Assembly (NCBI RefSeq): GCF_036250755.1
Contig: NZ_CP109583.1
Span: forward strand, 1,178,001 to 1,242,000
Source of the DNA: Streptomyces uncialis
GTDB taxonomy: Bacteria > Actinomycetota > Actinomycetes > Streptomycetales > Streptomycetaceae
Reading direction: 5' to 3'
DNA length: 64,000 nt
Below are positions 16,491 to 26,959 of the stretch, piece by piece; the stretch's first letter is position 1, and each line of letters begins with the position of its first letter. The notes beneath the pieces were generated by a model. That model searched no databases and was not told the origin of the DNA. It saw only the letters and a program-made list of their open reading frames with translations. Both the position numbers and the translations under genes were made by a program.

Positions 16491-18851
16491 ATGTCCCACC
16501 CCCACGATCCGTATGTCCGTGTCCGGGGCGCCGGTGAGCACAATCTGCGCGGGGTGGACGTGGACATCCCGCGCGAGGTGCTGGTGGTGTTCACCGGGGT
16601 GTCGGGGTCGGGCAAGTCGTCGCTGGCGTTCGGGACGGTCTACGCGGAGGCCCAGCGCCGGTACTTCGAATCGGTCGCGCCGTACGCGCGGCGGCTGATC
16701 CATCAGGTCGGGGCGCCGCGGGTCACGGAGATCACGGGGCTGCCGCCGGCCGTCTCGCTCCAGCAGCGGCGTTCCACCCCGACCGCCCGGTCGTCGGTGG
16801 GCACGGTGACGACCCTGTCGAACTCGCTGCGGATGCTGCTGTCCCGCGCGGGGACCTATCCGCCGGGTGCCGCCCGGCTCGACTCGGACGCCTTCTCCCC
16901 GAACACGGCCGCCGGGGCCTGCCCCGAGTGCCATGGGCTGGGCCGGGTCCACCGCACCACCGAGGAACTGCTCGTCCCGGACGGCTCGCTGTCGATCCGG
17001 GAGGGCGCGATCGCCGGCTGGCCGGGCGCCTGGCAGGGCAAGAACCTGCGGGACGTCCTGGACGCGCTCGGCCATGACGTCGACCGTCCGTGGCGGGAGC
17101 TGCCCGCGCGGGAGCGGGACTGGATCCTGTTCACGGACGAGCAGCCCGTGGTGACGGTGCATCCGGTACGGGACGCGGACCGTATCCAACGTCCGTACCA
17201 GGGGACGTACATGAGTGCCCGGCGCTATGTGCTGAAGACGTTCGCGGACTCCAGGAGCGCCACCCTGCGGGCGAAGGCGGAACGCTTCCTGGAGAGCGCG
17301 CCCTGTCCGGTGTGCCGGGGCGGGCGGCTGCGGGCCGAGTCGCTGGCGGTGACGTTCGCGGGGCGTACCGTCGCGGAGCTGGCGGCGCTCGCCCTCACCG
17401 AGCTGGCGCCGGTCCTGGCCGCGCACCGCGACGACTCACCGACCGCGCGGGTCCTGACCGATGATCTGCTGGCTCGCATCGCGCCCGTCGTGGAGCTGGG
17501 TCTGGGCTATCTGAGCACCGACCGGGCCGCGCCGTCCCTGTCCCCGGGGGAGCTCCAGCGGCTGCGGCTGGCGACGCAGTTGCGGTCGGGTCTGTTCGGG
17601 GTGGTGTACGTGCTGGACGAGCCGTCGGCCGGGCTGCATCCCGCGGACACGGAGGCGCTGCTCGGGGTGCTCGACCGGCTGAAGGCGGCGGGGAACTCGG
17701 TGTTCGTGGTGGAGCACCATCTGGATGTGGTCCGGCACGCGGACTGGCTGGTGGAGGTGGGTCCGGGCGCGGGCGAGCACGGGGGCCGGGTGCTGCACAG
17801 CGGGCCGGTCGCGGAGCTGGCGTCGGTCCCGGACTCGGCGACCGGCCGTTTCCTGTTCGGTGCGGGCGGTTCCGGGACGCGGGAGCGGGGGTCCGTCCTG
17901 GTGCCCGGGGCACGGGGGTGGGTCGAGGTCGGTCCGGTCACCCGGCACAATCTGCGCGGGGCGGTGGCGCGGGTGCCGGTGGGGGCGTTCACGGCGGTCA
18001 CCGGGGTGTCGGGGTCGGGGAAGTCGACGTTCATCGGCGCGATCACCGACGAACTCGGCGGTGTGGGACGGCTCGTGAGTGTCGATCAGAAACCGATCGG
18101 CCGTACTCCGCGCTCCAACCTGGCGACGTACACCGGCCTGTTCGACACGGTACGCAAGGTGTTCGCGGGGACGGAGGAGGCGGGCAGGCTCGGTTACGGG
18201 GTCGGGCGGTTCTCCTTCAACGTGCCGGGCGGGAGGTGCGAGACCTGCCAGGGCGAGGGGTTCGTCTCGGTGGAGCTGCTGTTCCTGCCGAGTACGTACG
18301 CGCCCTGCCCCGACTGCGGCGGCGCCCGCTACAACCCGGGCACCCTCGGGGTGCGGTACCGGGGGCGGAACATCGCCGAGGTGCTGGACCTCACGGTGGA
18401 GTCGGCCGCCGCGTTCTTCGCGGACACCCCGCCCGTGCTGCGCAGTCTCACGACGCTGCTCGACGTGGGCCTCGGCTATCTGCGGCTCGGGCAGCCCGCG
18501 ACGGAGCTGTCGGGGGGCGAGGCGCAGCGCATCAAGCTCGCCTCGGAGCTCCAGCGGGTGCGGCGCGGGCACACCCTGTATCTGCTGGACGAGCCGACGA
18601 CCGGGTTGCACCCCGCAGATGTGGAGGTGCTGATGCGGCAGTTGCGGTCGCTCGTCGGCGCGGGGCATTCGGTGGTGGTCGTCGAGCACGACATGACGGT
18701 GGTGGCGGACGCCGACTGGGTGATCGATCTGGGTCCGGGCGGCGGAGCCGAGGGCGGGCGGATCGTCGCGGCGGGAGCGCCGGGCGAGGTGGCGCGGGCG
18801 GCGGGCAGCCGTACCGGCCCGTATCTCGCGCGGGCCCTCGGGGAGCGCTGA
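16491..18851 (+). CDS. UvrA-like ABC ATPase (short UvrA paralogue)
   Basis: A 786-residue twin-ATPase protein related to excinuclease subunit A but about 170 residues shorter, like the UvrA2/DrrC-type paralogues. The first Walker A is GVSGSGKSS at 36-44; a second GVSGSGKST is near residue 505. ABC signatures are LSPGELQRLRLA and LSGGEAQRIKLA, and Walker B motifs end in LDEPSAGLHP and LDEPTTGLHP. Zinc-finger cysteines are visible in CPECHG, CPVCRGG, CETCQGEG and CPDCGG. In related organisms these proteins often accompany resistance to DNA-binding drugs; no biosynthetic cluster is seen here. GGAG precedes ATG by 8 bases. Confidence 0.9.
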   Translation: MSHPHDPYVRVRGAGEHNLRGVDVDIPREVLVVFTGVSGSGKSSLAFGTVYAEAQRRYFESVAPYARRLIHQVGAPRVTEITGLPPAVSLQQRRSTPTARSSVGTVTTLSNSLRMLLSRAGTYPPGAARLDSDAFSPNTAAGACPECHGLGRVHRTTEELLVPDGSLSIREGAIAGWPGAWQGKNLRDVLDALGHDVDRPWRELPARERDWILFTDEQPVVTVHPVRDADRIQRPYQGTYMSARRYVLKTFADSRSATLRAKAERFLESAPCPVCRGGRLRAESLAVTFAGRTVAELAALALTELAPVLAAHRDDSPTARVLTDDLLARIAPVVELGLGYLSTDRAAPSLSPGELQRLRLATQLRSGLFGVVYVLDEPSAGLHPADTEALLGVLDRLKAAGNSVFVVEHHLDVVRHADWLVEVGPGAGEHGGRVLHSGPVAELASVPDSATGRFLFGAGGSGTRERGSVLVPGARGWVEVGPVTRHNLRGAVARVPVGAFTAVTGVSGSGKSTFIGAITDELGGVGRLVSVDQKPIGRTPRSNLATYTGLFDTVRKVFAGTEEAGRLGYGVGRFSFNVPGGRCETCQGEGFVSVELLFLPSTYAPCPDCGGARYNPGTLGVRYRGRNIAEVLDLTVESAAAFFADTPPVLRSLTTLLDVGLGYLRLGQPATELSGGEAQRIKLASELQRVRRGHTLYLLDEPTTGLHPADVEVLMRQLRSLVGAGHSVVVVEHDMTVVADADWVIDLGPGGGAEGGRIVAAGAPGEVARAAGSRTGPYLARALGER

Positions 18852-18919
18852 CGCGCGGCGGGCTCGGCGCGGCGGCGGGTCGACATCCTGCGGCTCGGCG
18901 GGTGTTCGGGGTCGAGGCT

Positions 18920-18956
18920 GACGGGGCCGGGGATGAGCACCACTCCCGGCCCCGTC
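18920..18956. terminator. Bidirectional hairpin between uvrA-like gene and sdhB
   Basis: A perfect 12-bp inverted repeat, GACGGGGCCGGG / CCCGGCCCCGTC, has a 13-base loop. It separates two convergent transcription units. Confidence 0.75.
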
Positions 18957-18996
18957 CGTTCGCGTAGGGGGCGAACGGTCCTCGGGGGGCGAACGC

Positions 18997-19742
18997 TCAG
19001 CGCTTGCCGGACTTGCGGGTGGCGCGCAGCCACTCGCGGTTCATGCTGGTGATCGACACCAGGGGGATGCCCTTGGGGCACGCGGTCGCGCACTCACCGG
19101 CCAGGGTGCAGCCGCCGAAGCCCTCCGAGTCCATCTGGGCGACCATGTCGAGGACCCGGGTCTCCCGTTCGGGCGCGCCCTGCGGGAGCACACCGAGATG
19201 GTTGACCTTGGCCGAGGTGAACAGCATCGCCGCGCCGTTGGGGCAGGCGGCGACGCACGCGCCGCAGCCGATGCACTCGGCGTGCTCGAAGGCGAAGTCG
19301 GCGTCGGGCTTCGGGACGGGGGTCGCGTGGGCCTCGGGCGCGGCGCCGGTGGGGACGCTGATGTAGCCGCCGGCCTGGATGATCCGGTCGAACGCGGAGC
19401 GGTCCACGACCAGGTCCTTGACCACGGGGAACGCGGCTGCCCGCCAGGGTTCGATGTCGATGGTGTCGCCGTCCTGGAAGGACCGCATATGGAGCTGGCA
19501 GGTGGTGGTCCGCTCGGGTCCGTGGGCGTCGCCGTTGATGACGAGGCTGCACGCGCCGCAGATGCCCTCGCGGCAGTCGTGGTCGAAGGCGACGGGGTCG
19601 TCGCCCGCGAGGATGAGTTCCTCGTTGAGGGTGTCGAGCATCTCCAGGAACGACATGTCGGCGGAGATCCCGTCCACCTCGTAGGTGGACATGGCGCCTT
19701 CGGCCCCGGTGTTCTTCTGGCGCCAGACGCGCAGGGTGAGCC

Positions 19743-19746
<4 letters not shown>
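18997..19746 (-). CDS. sdhB: Succinate dehydrogenase/fumarate reductase iron-sulfur subunit
   Basis: A 249-residue electron-transfer subunit of the membrane complex linking succinate oxidation or fumarate reduction to quinone. The ferredoxin-like domain binds [2Fe-2S] through C58, C63 and C66 ([11 protein letters not shown]) and C83 (TTTCQLH). The helical domain binds [4Fe-4S] through [12 protein letters not shown] and a second cluster through [16 protein letters not shown]. The start overlaps the flavoprotein stop by four bases. It is the last gene of sdhCAB. Confidence 0.94.
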
Positions 19747-21731
<1,985 letters not shown>

Positions 21732-21734
21732 GGT

Positions 21735-22442
21735 TCAGCTCACCAATCCGGTCATGACACCGACGGGTACGGCGGCGAAGCCCGCGGTCAGCAGCAGCGC
21801 GAGGGCGTTCGCGGTGGTCTTCAGGAAGCGGTCCCGGGCCCTGCTGCCCGCGCCGAGGGTCTGCGCGGCGCTCCAGAACCCGTGCCGGACATGCATCCCG
21901 AGGGCGAGCACGGCCGCGAGATAGATGACGTTGCCGTACCAGGTGGAGAAGGTGTCCACGACGTTCTGGTACGGGCGGCCCTGCTCGAATCCGCCGGGGT
22001 GGGCGTGGCCGGTGGTCAGGTCGAGGATGTGCCAGACGATGAAGAGGAGCAGGATGACCCCGCCCCAGCGCATGGTCCGGGTGGCGTAGCTGGCGCGCGG
22101 CTTCTTGTGGACGTACTTGCTGGGCCGGGCCCTGAGGTCGAGGCGGCTGAGCTGGTAGGCGCAGACCGCGTGCGCGACGACGGCGGCGAGCAGCACGATC
22201 CGTACGATCCACAGCGCCCACTCGTAGTGCAGGATCGGCTCGCCGAGGGTCCGCAGCCAGTGCGCGTACTCGTTGAAGGAAGTCGTACCGAAGAAGATCT
22301 TCAGATTGCCGACCATATGGGCCACCAGATAGCCCAGCATGATCAGACCGCTCACGGCCATCACGGTCTTCTTGCCGACGGTCGAGTCCCAGATCGTGCG
22401 CGTCATGGACGGCCGTCGGCCCGTCCGTGTTGCCAGAGCCAT
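21735..22442 (-). CDS. sdhC: Succinate dehydrogenase cytochrome b subunit
   Basis: A 235-residue membrane anchor with five predicted helices, for example GKKTVMAVSGLIMLGYLVAHMVG, the segment around IVRIVLLAAVVAHAV, and VILLLFIVWHILDL. Histidines in LVAHMVGN, VVAHAV, IVWHILD and MHVRHGFW are candidate ligands for two haems, as in the B. subtilis type. It anchors SdhA and SdhB and reduces or oxidises menaquinone. ATG 22442 (MALATRTGRR) was preferred over an upstream in-frame ATG at 22481. It is only 3 bases from sdhA and divergent from a LysR-type gene. Confidence 0.9.
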   Translation of the reverse strand: MALATRTGRRPSMTRTIWDSTVGKKTVMAVSGLIMLGYLVAHMVGNLKIFFGTTSFNEYAHWLRTLGEPILHYEWALWIVRIVLLAAVVAHAVCAYQLSRLDLRARPSKYVHKKPRASYATRTMRWGGVILLLFIVWHILDLTTGHAHPGGFEQGRPYQNVVDTFSTWYGNVIYLAAVLALGMHVRHGFWSAAQTLGAGSRARDRFLKTTANALALLLTAGFAAVPVGVMTGLVS

Positions 22443-22500
22443 GTCACGGAACGTTAAACCCGGGACCCCTGATCGGTCCAAGACATGGAGCAGCTCATTT

Positions 22501-22519
22501 CGATAGTCATCACCTATCG
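22501..22519. promoter_or_regulatory. LysR-type T-N11-A operator in the sdhC/lysR divergent region
   Basis: CGATAG-N7-CTATCG is a perfect dyad containing ATAG-N7-CTAT, which satisfies the LysR T-N11-A rule (T at 22504, A at 22516). It is centred between sdhC and the LysR gene. It covers the expected -35 region of the LysR promoter, so autorepression plus control of sdhCAB is the simplest reading. Confidence 0.65.
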
Positions 22520-22525
22520 TCGCTC

Positions 22526-22531
22526 TACACT
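22526..22531 (+). promoter_or_regulatory. Probable -10 element of the LysR gene (leaderless transcript)
   Basis: TACACT lies 6 bases before the ATG at 22538. A start site at the usual distance would fall on or next to the A of the start codon, which implies a leaderless mRNA. No ribosome-binding site is visible, which agrees. The -35 region is overlapped by the dyad. Confidence 0.5.
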
Positions 22532-22537
22532 GGGCCC

Positions 22538-23422
22538 ATGCAGTTGCAGCAGCTCCACTACTTCGTCACCGTCGCCGAGACCCGGCACTTCACCCGGGCC
22601 GCCGAGCTGGCGCATGTCGCCCAGCCCTCGCTGTCCCAGCAGATCCGCGCCCTGGAGCGGGAGCTGGGCGCCGATCTGTTCCAGCGGGCCCGGGGCAACA
22701 TCACCCTCACCGACGCCGGTGAGGCGCTGCTCCCGCTGGCCCGCCGCATCCTCGCCGACGCCGACACCGCACGTCAGGAGGTGCAGGAGCTGGCGCAGCT
22801 GCGGCGGGGCCGGGTCCGGCTGGGCGCCACCCCGAGCCTGTGCACCGGACTGCTGCCCGATGTGCTGCGCGCCTTCCACGACCACTATCCGGGCATCCGG
22901 CTCCATATCGAGGAGAGCGGGTCCCATGACCTGGTGCGCGAGCTGGCGCGCGGCGCGCTCGACCTCGCCCTCGTGGTGCTCCCGCTGCCGTCGCCGTCCC
23001 CGGCGCTGACCACGGTCGAGGTGCTGCGGGAGGATCTGGTCGTGGTCTCGTCGCCGGACGGCCCGGCCCCCGGGCGGGACGGCACGGTCAGTGTCGCCGA
23101 GCTGGCGGGCGAGCCCCTGGTGATGTTCCGGCACGGCTACGACCTGCGGGAACTCACGGTCGCCGCGTGCCGTGCGGAGGGGTTCGAGCCGGACTTCGCG
23201 GTCGAGGGCGGTGAGCTGGACGCCGTGCTCGGTTTCGTCCGCGCGGGGCTCGGTATCGCCGTGGTGCCCCGGATGGTCGCGACCCGCGCGGGCCTGGACC
23301 TGCGGGTCACCCCGCTGGCCCGGCCGGGGCTGCACCGGGTGATCGCGCTCGCCCACCGCAGCGATGTCGCCCCGCCCCGGGCGGCCCGTGAGCTCCAGCG
23401 GATGCTGCTGGGCCGCGTCTGA
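22538..23422 (+). CDS. LysR-family transcriptional regulator
   Basis: A 294-residue regulator. The winged HTH is at the N-terminus (LHYFVTVAETRHFTRAAEL, AQPSLSQQIRALERELG, LFQR). The effector-binding domain starts near GRVRLGATPSLCTGLLP and includes LDLALVVLPLP and GAGIAVVPRMVA-like segments (here AGLGIAVVPRMVA). It is divergent from sdhCAB with a T-N11-A dyad between, suggesting it controls that operon and itself. The ligand is unknown. Confidence 0.9.
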   Translation: MQLQQLHYFVTVAETRHFTRAAELAHVAQPSLSQQIRALERELGADLFQRARGNITLTDAGEALLPLARRILADADTARQEVQELAQLRRGRVRLGATPSLCTGLLPDVLRAFHDHYPGIRLHIEESGSHDLVRELARGALDLALVVLPLPSPSPALTTVEVLREDLVVVSSPDGPAPGRDGTVSVAELAGEPLVMFRHGYDLRELTVAACRAEGFEPDFAVEGGELDAVLGFVRAGLGIAVVPRMVATRAGLDLRVTPLARPGLHRVIALAHRSDVAPPRAARELQRMLLGRV

Positions 23423-23603
23423 CGAATCCCGCCCGTCCGACGGCTCCCCTGAAGCCCACTGCTCCCGTGAGGCCGAATGCTCCCACCGGTCCGGCGATTC
23501 CCGCCGGTCGGCGCGCGGCATCGGACATGGCGCGAAGCGTCGGACACGGCCCGGAGCGTGCGGCGAGCGCGAGCGTGAAGCGGCCCGGCGGGGTGCCGGG
23601 CGC

Positions 23604-23647
23604 GGCCGTCAGCTCGTGGCGTCCTCGGCCGTCAGCTCGTGGCGTCC
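23604..23647. repeat. 23-bp tandem duplication spanning the rmdA stop codon
   Basis: GGCCGTCAGCTCGTGGCGTCC followed by TC is repeated immediately as GGCCGTCAGCTCGTGGCGTCC. The second copy carries the codons Asp-Ala-Thr-Ser-stop of rmdA; the first repeats them past the stop. See the similar case at 48923-49060. Confidence 0.7.
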
Positions 23648-25773
23648 GCGAGCGCCAGATCGTGGAGCCGGTCCGGCGGTCCCGGCCGGGCATAGTACCA
23701 GCCCTGGGCCGTGTCGCAGCCGAGTTCCCGCAGCTGCTCGGCCTGGACGCCCGTCTCGACGCCTTCGACGGTGACCGCCAGATCGAGGCTGTGGGCCAGG
23801 GAGACGATGCCCTCGACGATCTTCAGGTCGACGGGGTCCGCCGGGAACTGCTGCATGCCCTGGGTGAAGGAACGGTCGAGCTTGAGGACGCTGACGGGCA
23901 GCCGCCGGAGGTTGGCGAGGTTGGAGTAGCCGGTGCCGAAGTCGTCCAGGGCGATGTCGACGCCCATCTCGGCGAGCCGCCGCAGCGGCTTGAGCAGATC
24001 GTCGTCGGCGCCGATCAGCGCGGACTCCGTGACCTCCAGGCAGAGGGCGGCCGGCGCGAGCCCGGCGCGCTCCAGGATCTCCACGGTGTCGGACACCAGA
24101 CCGGGGTGGGTCAGCTGGCACGGGGAGAGATTGACGTTGATCCGCAGCGGGACCGTCGTGTCACCGGCGTTGCGCTCCTGCCACCGGCACGCCTGGCGCA
24201 CGGACTCCTCCAGCACCCAGCGGCCGAGCGGCACGATGAGCCCGGTGCGTTCGGCGAGCTGGATGAAGCGGTCGGGTCCCAGTACGCCGTGCTGCGGGTG
24301 GGACCAGCGGACCAGCGCCTCCGCGCCGCTGACGCTGCCGTCGCCGAGGTGCACCAGCGGCTGGTACTCGATGAAGAACTCGCCGCGCTCCAGGGCGGCG
24401 GGCAGTGCGGTGGTCAGCCCGTGGCGGGTGATGGCACGGGCGTCGGCCTCCTCGTCGGCCATCTCGTAACGGTTGCCGCCCGCCGACTTGGCCCGGTACA
24501 TGGTGATGTCGGCGCTGCGCAGCACCTCGGCGGGGCCGCGTTCCCCGGCGGGCCCCTCCACGATGCCGATGCTGCCGCGTACGGACAGCTCCCGGCCGTC
24601 GACGAGGATCGGCGTGGACAGGGCGCCGAGGATACGGCCCGCGAGTTCGTCGACCTCGGCCTGGGTGTCGGGGCCGGTGGTGAGGGCCACGAACTCGTCG
24701 CCGCCGAGCCGGGCCACCATCTCGCCGGGCGCGGTGGCGCATGCCTGGAGCCGGTCGGCGACCTCCACCAGCAGCCGGTCACCGGCCGCGTGCCCGAGGC
24801 TGTCGTTGATGATCTTGAAGCCGTCGAGGTCGAGATAGCAGAGCCCGAAGCGCTGGCCCTCGCCCGCCGACAGGGCCTTCTCCAGCCGTTCGAAGAAGAG
24901 GGTGCGGTTGGGCAGTCCGGTGAGGGCGTCGTGCGTGGCCTCGTAGCGCAACCGGAGGTTGAGCAGCCGGCGCTCGGTGGTGTCCTCCATCAGCGCGAGC
25001 TGGTACTGCGGCTGGCCGTCGGCGTCCCGCAGCAGGGAGACGGTGAGATTGGTCCACAGGGCCGTGCCGTCGGGGCGGTGGAACGCCTTCTCCACCCGGT
25101 AGTGCTCACGGTCGCCGCGGATCAGCTCGGTGTAGAGCTGCCAGACCTGCGGCGGGTCGTCGGGGTGCGTCCACTCCGTCAGGGGGCGTCCGCGCAGCTG
25201 CCGTTCACCGCTGCCGAACATCCGCACCAGCGCGTCGTTGACCTCCAGGACCATGCCGTCCAGGTCCGCGATGCAGATACCTATCGCGGCACCTTCGAAC
25301 ACCGCCCGGAACCGGGCCTCGCTGTCGTGCAGGGCCTCGGCGACCGCGGCGCGGGCGGCGAGCGCGGCCCGCGAGATGGCTTCCTGCTCACTCAGGGTGC
25401 GCTCGCGCAGCGCCAGGGCGAAACCGGCCGCCGCCGCGTGCTGGAGCCGCGCGGACCGCGCCTGGAGCTCCTCCTGCGGGCCGTCGCCGCCGCAGTACAG
25501 CACCAGGTACGCCTCGACCACGTCCAGGGTGCGGCTGAGCACCTCGGGGTCGGTGCAGTGGGCGTCGACCAGGGCCGCGCCGACCGCCTTGCCCTCGCCC
25601 GCGTCGAAGGTGCGGGCCAGCAGCCCGTCCCGCAAACGCCGGGCGAGGGGCAGCAGTTCCCCCTCGAACTCGACGCGGGTGCGCGAGGTGGCCGTCACCG
25701 GGTAGATGGTGCGGCTCCAGATGGTGGCGAACCTGCGCGCTCTGTCCTCCGGCCCGTCCGGCTCCGCGCTCAC
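23632..25773 (-). CDS. rmdA: PAS-GGDEF-EAL cyclic di-GMP enzyme, RmdA type
   Basis: A 713-residue soluble protein. A helical N-terminal region (1-145) is followed by PAS/PAC (about 150-270; FRAVFEGAAIGICIADLDG), GGDEF (motif RLGGDEF at 357-361) and EAL (motif GAEALVRW, EAL near 485). Both active sites look intact: EAL-domain residues NLSPCQL, LEVTES, DDFGTGYSNL, KLDRSF and EGVET are all present. The inhibitory I-site RxxD is replaced by APGE, so product inhibition should be absent. No transmembrane helix is seen, which matches RmdA, known in S. coelicolor to affect development. GTG 25773 overlaps the upstream methyltransferase stop (GTGA). Symbol assigned from architecture and gene neighbourhood. 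Confidence 0.85.
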   Translation of the reverse strand: MSAEPDGPEDRARRFATIWSRTIYPVTATSRTRVEFEGELLPLARRLRDGLLARTFDAGEGKAVGAALVDAHCTDPEVLSRTLDVVEAYLVLYCGGDGPQEELQARSARLQHAAAAGFALALRERTLSEQEAISRAALAARAAVAEALHDSEARFRAVFEGAAIGICIADLDGMVLEVNDALVRMFGSGERQLRGRPLTEWTHPDDPPQVWQLYTELIRGDREHYRVEKAFHRPDGTALWTNLTVSLLRDADGQPQYQLALMEDTTERRLLNLRLRYEATHDALTGLPNRTLFFERLEKALSAGEGQRFGLCYLDLDGFKIINDSLGHAAGDRLLVEVADRLQACATAPGEMVARLGGDEFVALTTGPDTQAEVDELAGRILGALSTPILVDGRELSVRGSIGIVEGPAGERGPAEVLRSADITMYRAKSAGGNRYEMADEEADARAITRHGLTTALPAALERGEFFIEYQPLVHLGDGSVSGAEALVRWSHPQHGVLGPDRFIQLAERTGLIVPLGRWVLEESVRQACRWQERNAGDTTVPLRINVNLSPCQLTHPGLVSDTVEILERAGLAPAALCLEVTESALIGADDDLLKPLRRLAEMGVDIALDDFGTGYSNLANLRRLPVSVLKLDRSFTQGMQQFPADPVDLKIVEGIVSLAHSLDLAVTVEGVETGVQAEQLRELGCDTAQGWYYARPGPPDRLHDLALADATS

Positions 25774-26582
25774 GCCTTGCGTCCCACCCCGACGAACCCA
25801 CCGAACAATGACGGGTCCGCCTCCTTCGGATCGGTTTCGGGCCGCCACGACGGCAATGGCACGAGCCCCGGTTCCACCATGTCGTATCCCTCGAAGAACC
25901 GCGCGATCTCGTCGCGAGAGCGCATGATCAGTGGGTTGCGTGTGTTCTTGTAGACACCGACGGTGCCTTCCGCGCGTTCCGCGGGGATCTGCATCCCTTC
26001 GTACGATCCATGAGTGAGGGTCAGCAGGCTGCCGGGAGCGAGTGCGTCCCGCAGCTCCGCGACGGCGGTGTGCGGGGCGTCGGCGTCCTGCACGAAGTGG
26101 AGCACGGAGACGAGGAGCAGCGCCACCGGCCGGTCGAGATCGAGCAATCTCCCCACGGCTTCGGAGGCGAGGATCTCACGGGGGCGGCGAAGATCCGCAC
26201 CGACGACATCCGCCTGCGCGTTATCGGCCAGTACCGCCTGACTGTGCGCGACGGCCACCGGGTCGTGATCCACGTAGACGACCCGGGCCGCGGGATCGGC
26301 CCTCTGGGCGATCTCGTGGACATTGCCGAAGGTGGGGATGCCGGAGCCGATGTCGAGGAACTGGGTGACGCCCTCGGCGACGGCCAGTTCGATCGCCCGG
26401 CGCATGAAGGCACGATTCGCCTGGGCCACTTTGGGGATGGCGGGAATGAACTGCATGGCCTGCCGGGCCGCTTCCCGGTCGACCTCGAAGTTGTGTGATC
26501 CTCCGAGGTAGTAGTCGTAGATGCGGGACACGCTCGGCACCGAGATGTCGATTCCCTGGGGTGCCCAGGAGGGTCGTTCCAT
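25770..26582 (-). CDS. DUF574-type SAM-dependent methyltransferase
   Basis: A 270-residue protein of the actinomycete DUF574 (Methyltransf_19) family. It begins with the family signature IDISVPSVSRIYDYYLGGSHNFEVDREAA. The SAM-binding loop is QFLDIGSGIPTFGNVHE, the acidic strand is RVVYVDHDPVAVAHS, and LLLVSVLHFVQDAD follows. Substrates of this family are generally unknown. Its stop overlaps the rmdA start, implying coupled translation and a possible functional link with cyclic di-GMP signalling. Confidence 0.88.
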   Translation of the reverse strand: MERPSWAPQGIDISVPSVSRIYDYYLGGSHNFEVDREAARQAMQFIPAIPKVAQANRAFMRRAIELAVAEGVTQFLDIGSGIPTFGNVHEIAQRADPAARVVYVDHDPVAVAHSQAVLADNAQADVVGADLRRPREILASEAVGRLLDLDRPVALLLVSVLHFVQDADAPHTAVAELRDALAPGSLLTLTHGSYEGMQIPAERAEGTVGVYKNTRNPLIMRSRDEIARFFEGYDMVEPGLVPLPSWRPETDPKEADPSLFGGFVGVGRKA

Positions 26583-26713
26583 CGCAGTCTCCTACGCGTA
26601 GTCGGCGGGCCGGTGTTCGAGCTGAGGCTACTGATCAGCCGCCAAAGGAGCGAGTCAAAACGGAAATTGGCGGTCCGTTCTCGGTCACTGCCAGAGGCAC
26701 GTGCCGATTGATC

Positions 26714-26729
26714 GTTGTACGAATACAAC
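26714..26729. promoter_or_regulatory. Operator-like palindrome GTTGTA-CGAA-TACAAC
   Basis: A perfect 6-bp dyad with a 4-base centre, A/T-rich in a G+C-rich setting, lies about 130 bp upstream of the methyltransferase start. It looks like a dimeric repressor site; the regulator is unknown. Confidence 0.4.
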
Positions 26730-26779
26730 CGGACACCACCCGAAGGCAAGCGCACGGAAGTGAAGGGATGCGAAACGAA

Positions 26780-26822
26780 CCGGTCCGCTTCCCCCGCGGC
26801 GGTGCGGGAGGAAGCGGACCGG
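26780..26822 (-). terminator. Hairpin downstream of the two-repeat lipoprotein gene
   Basis: A perfect 13-bp inverted repeat, CCGGTCCGCTTCC / GGAAGCGGACCGG, has a 17-base loop. It lies about 140 bases beyond the lipoprotein stop on the minus strand. Confidence 0.6.
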
Positions 26823-26959
26823 CTCGGTCCGTGCGCCCTGTGTCGATGTGGTTCGCCCCTCCCGTACCGGCCGGTACGCCCCGGCCGGCCGGACCTGCCG
26901 GCGGCGCCCGGAACGGGCTCCGCCCGTCCTCCGCTTCTGCGCCGCCGGGCCCCGGGCCG

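Larger units (their letters stand above)
26583..26959 (-). other. Intergenic region between lipoprotein and methyltransferase genes
   Basis: No gene is visible. It holds a terminator hairpin at 26780-26822 and an A/T-rich palindrome at 26714-26729. The promoter of the methyltransferase-rmdA transcript should be in 26583-26720; local base composition is lower in G+C here than in flanking genes. Confidence 0.5.
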
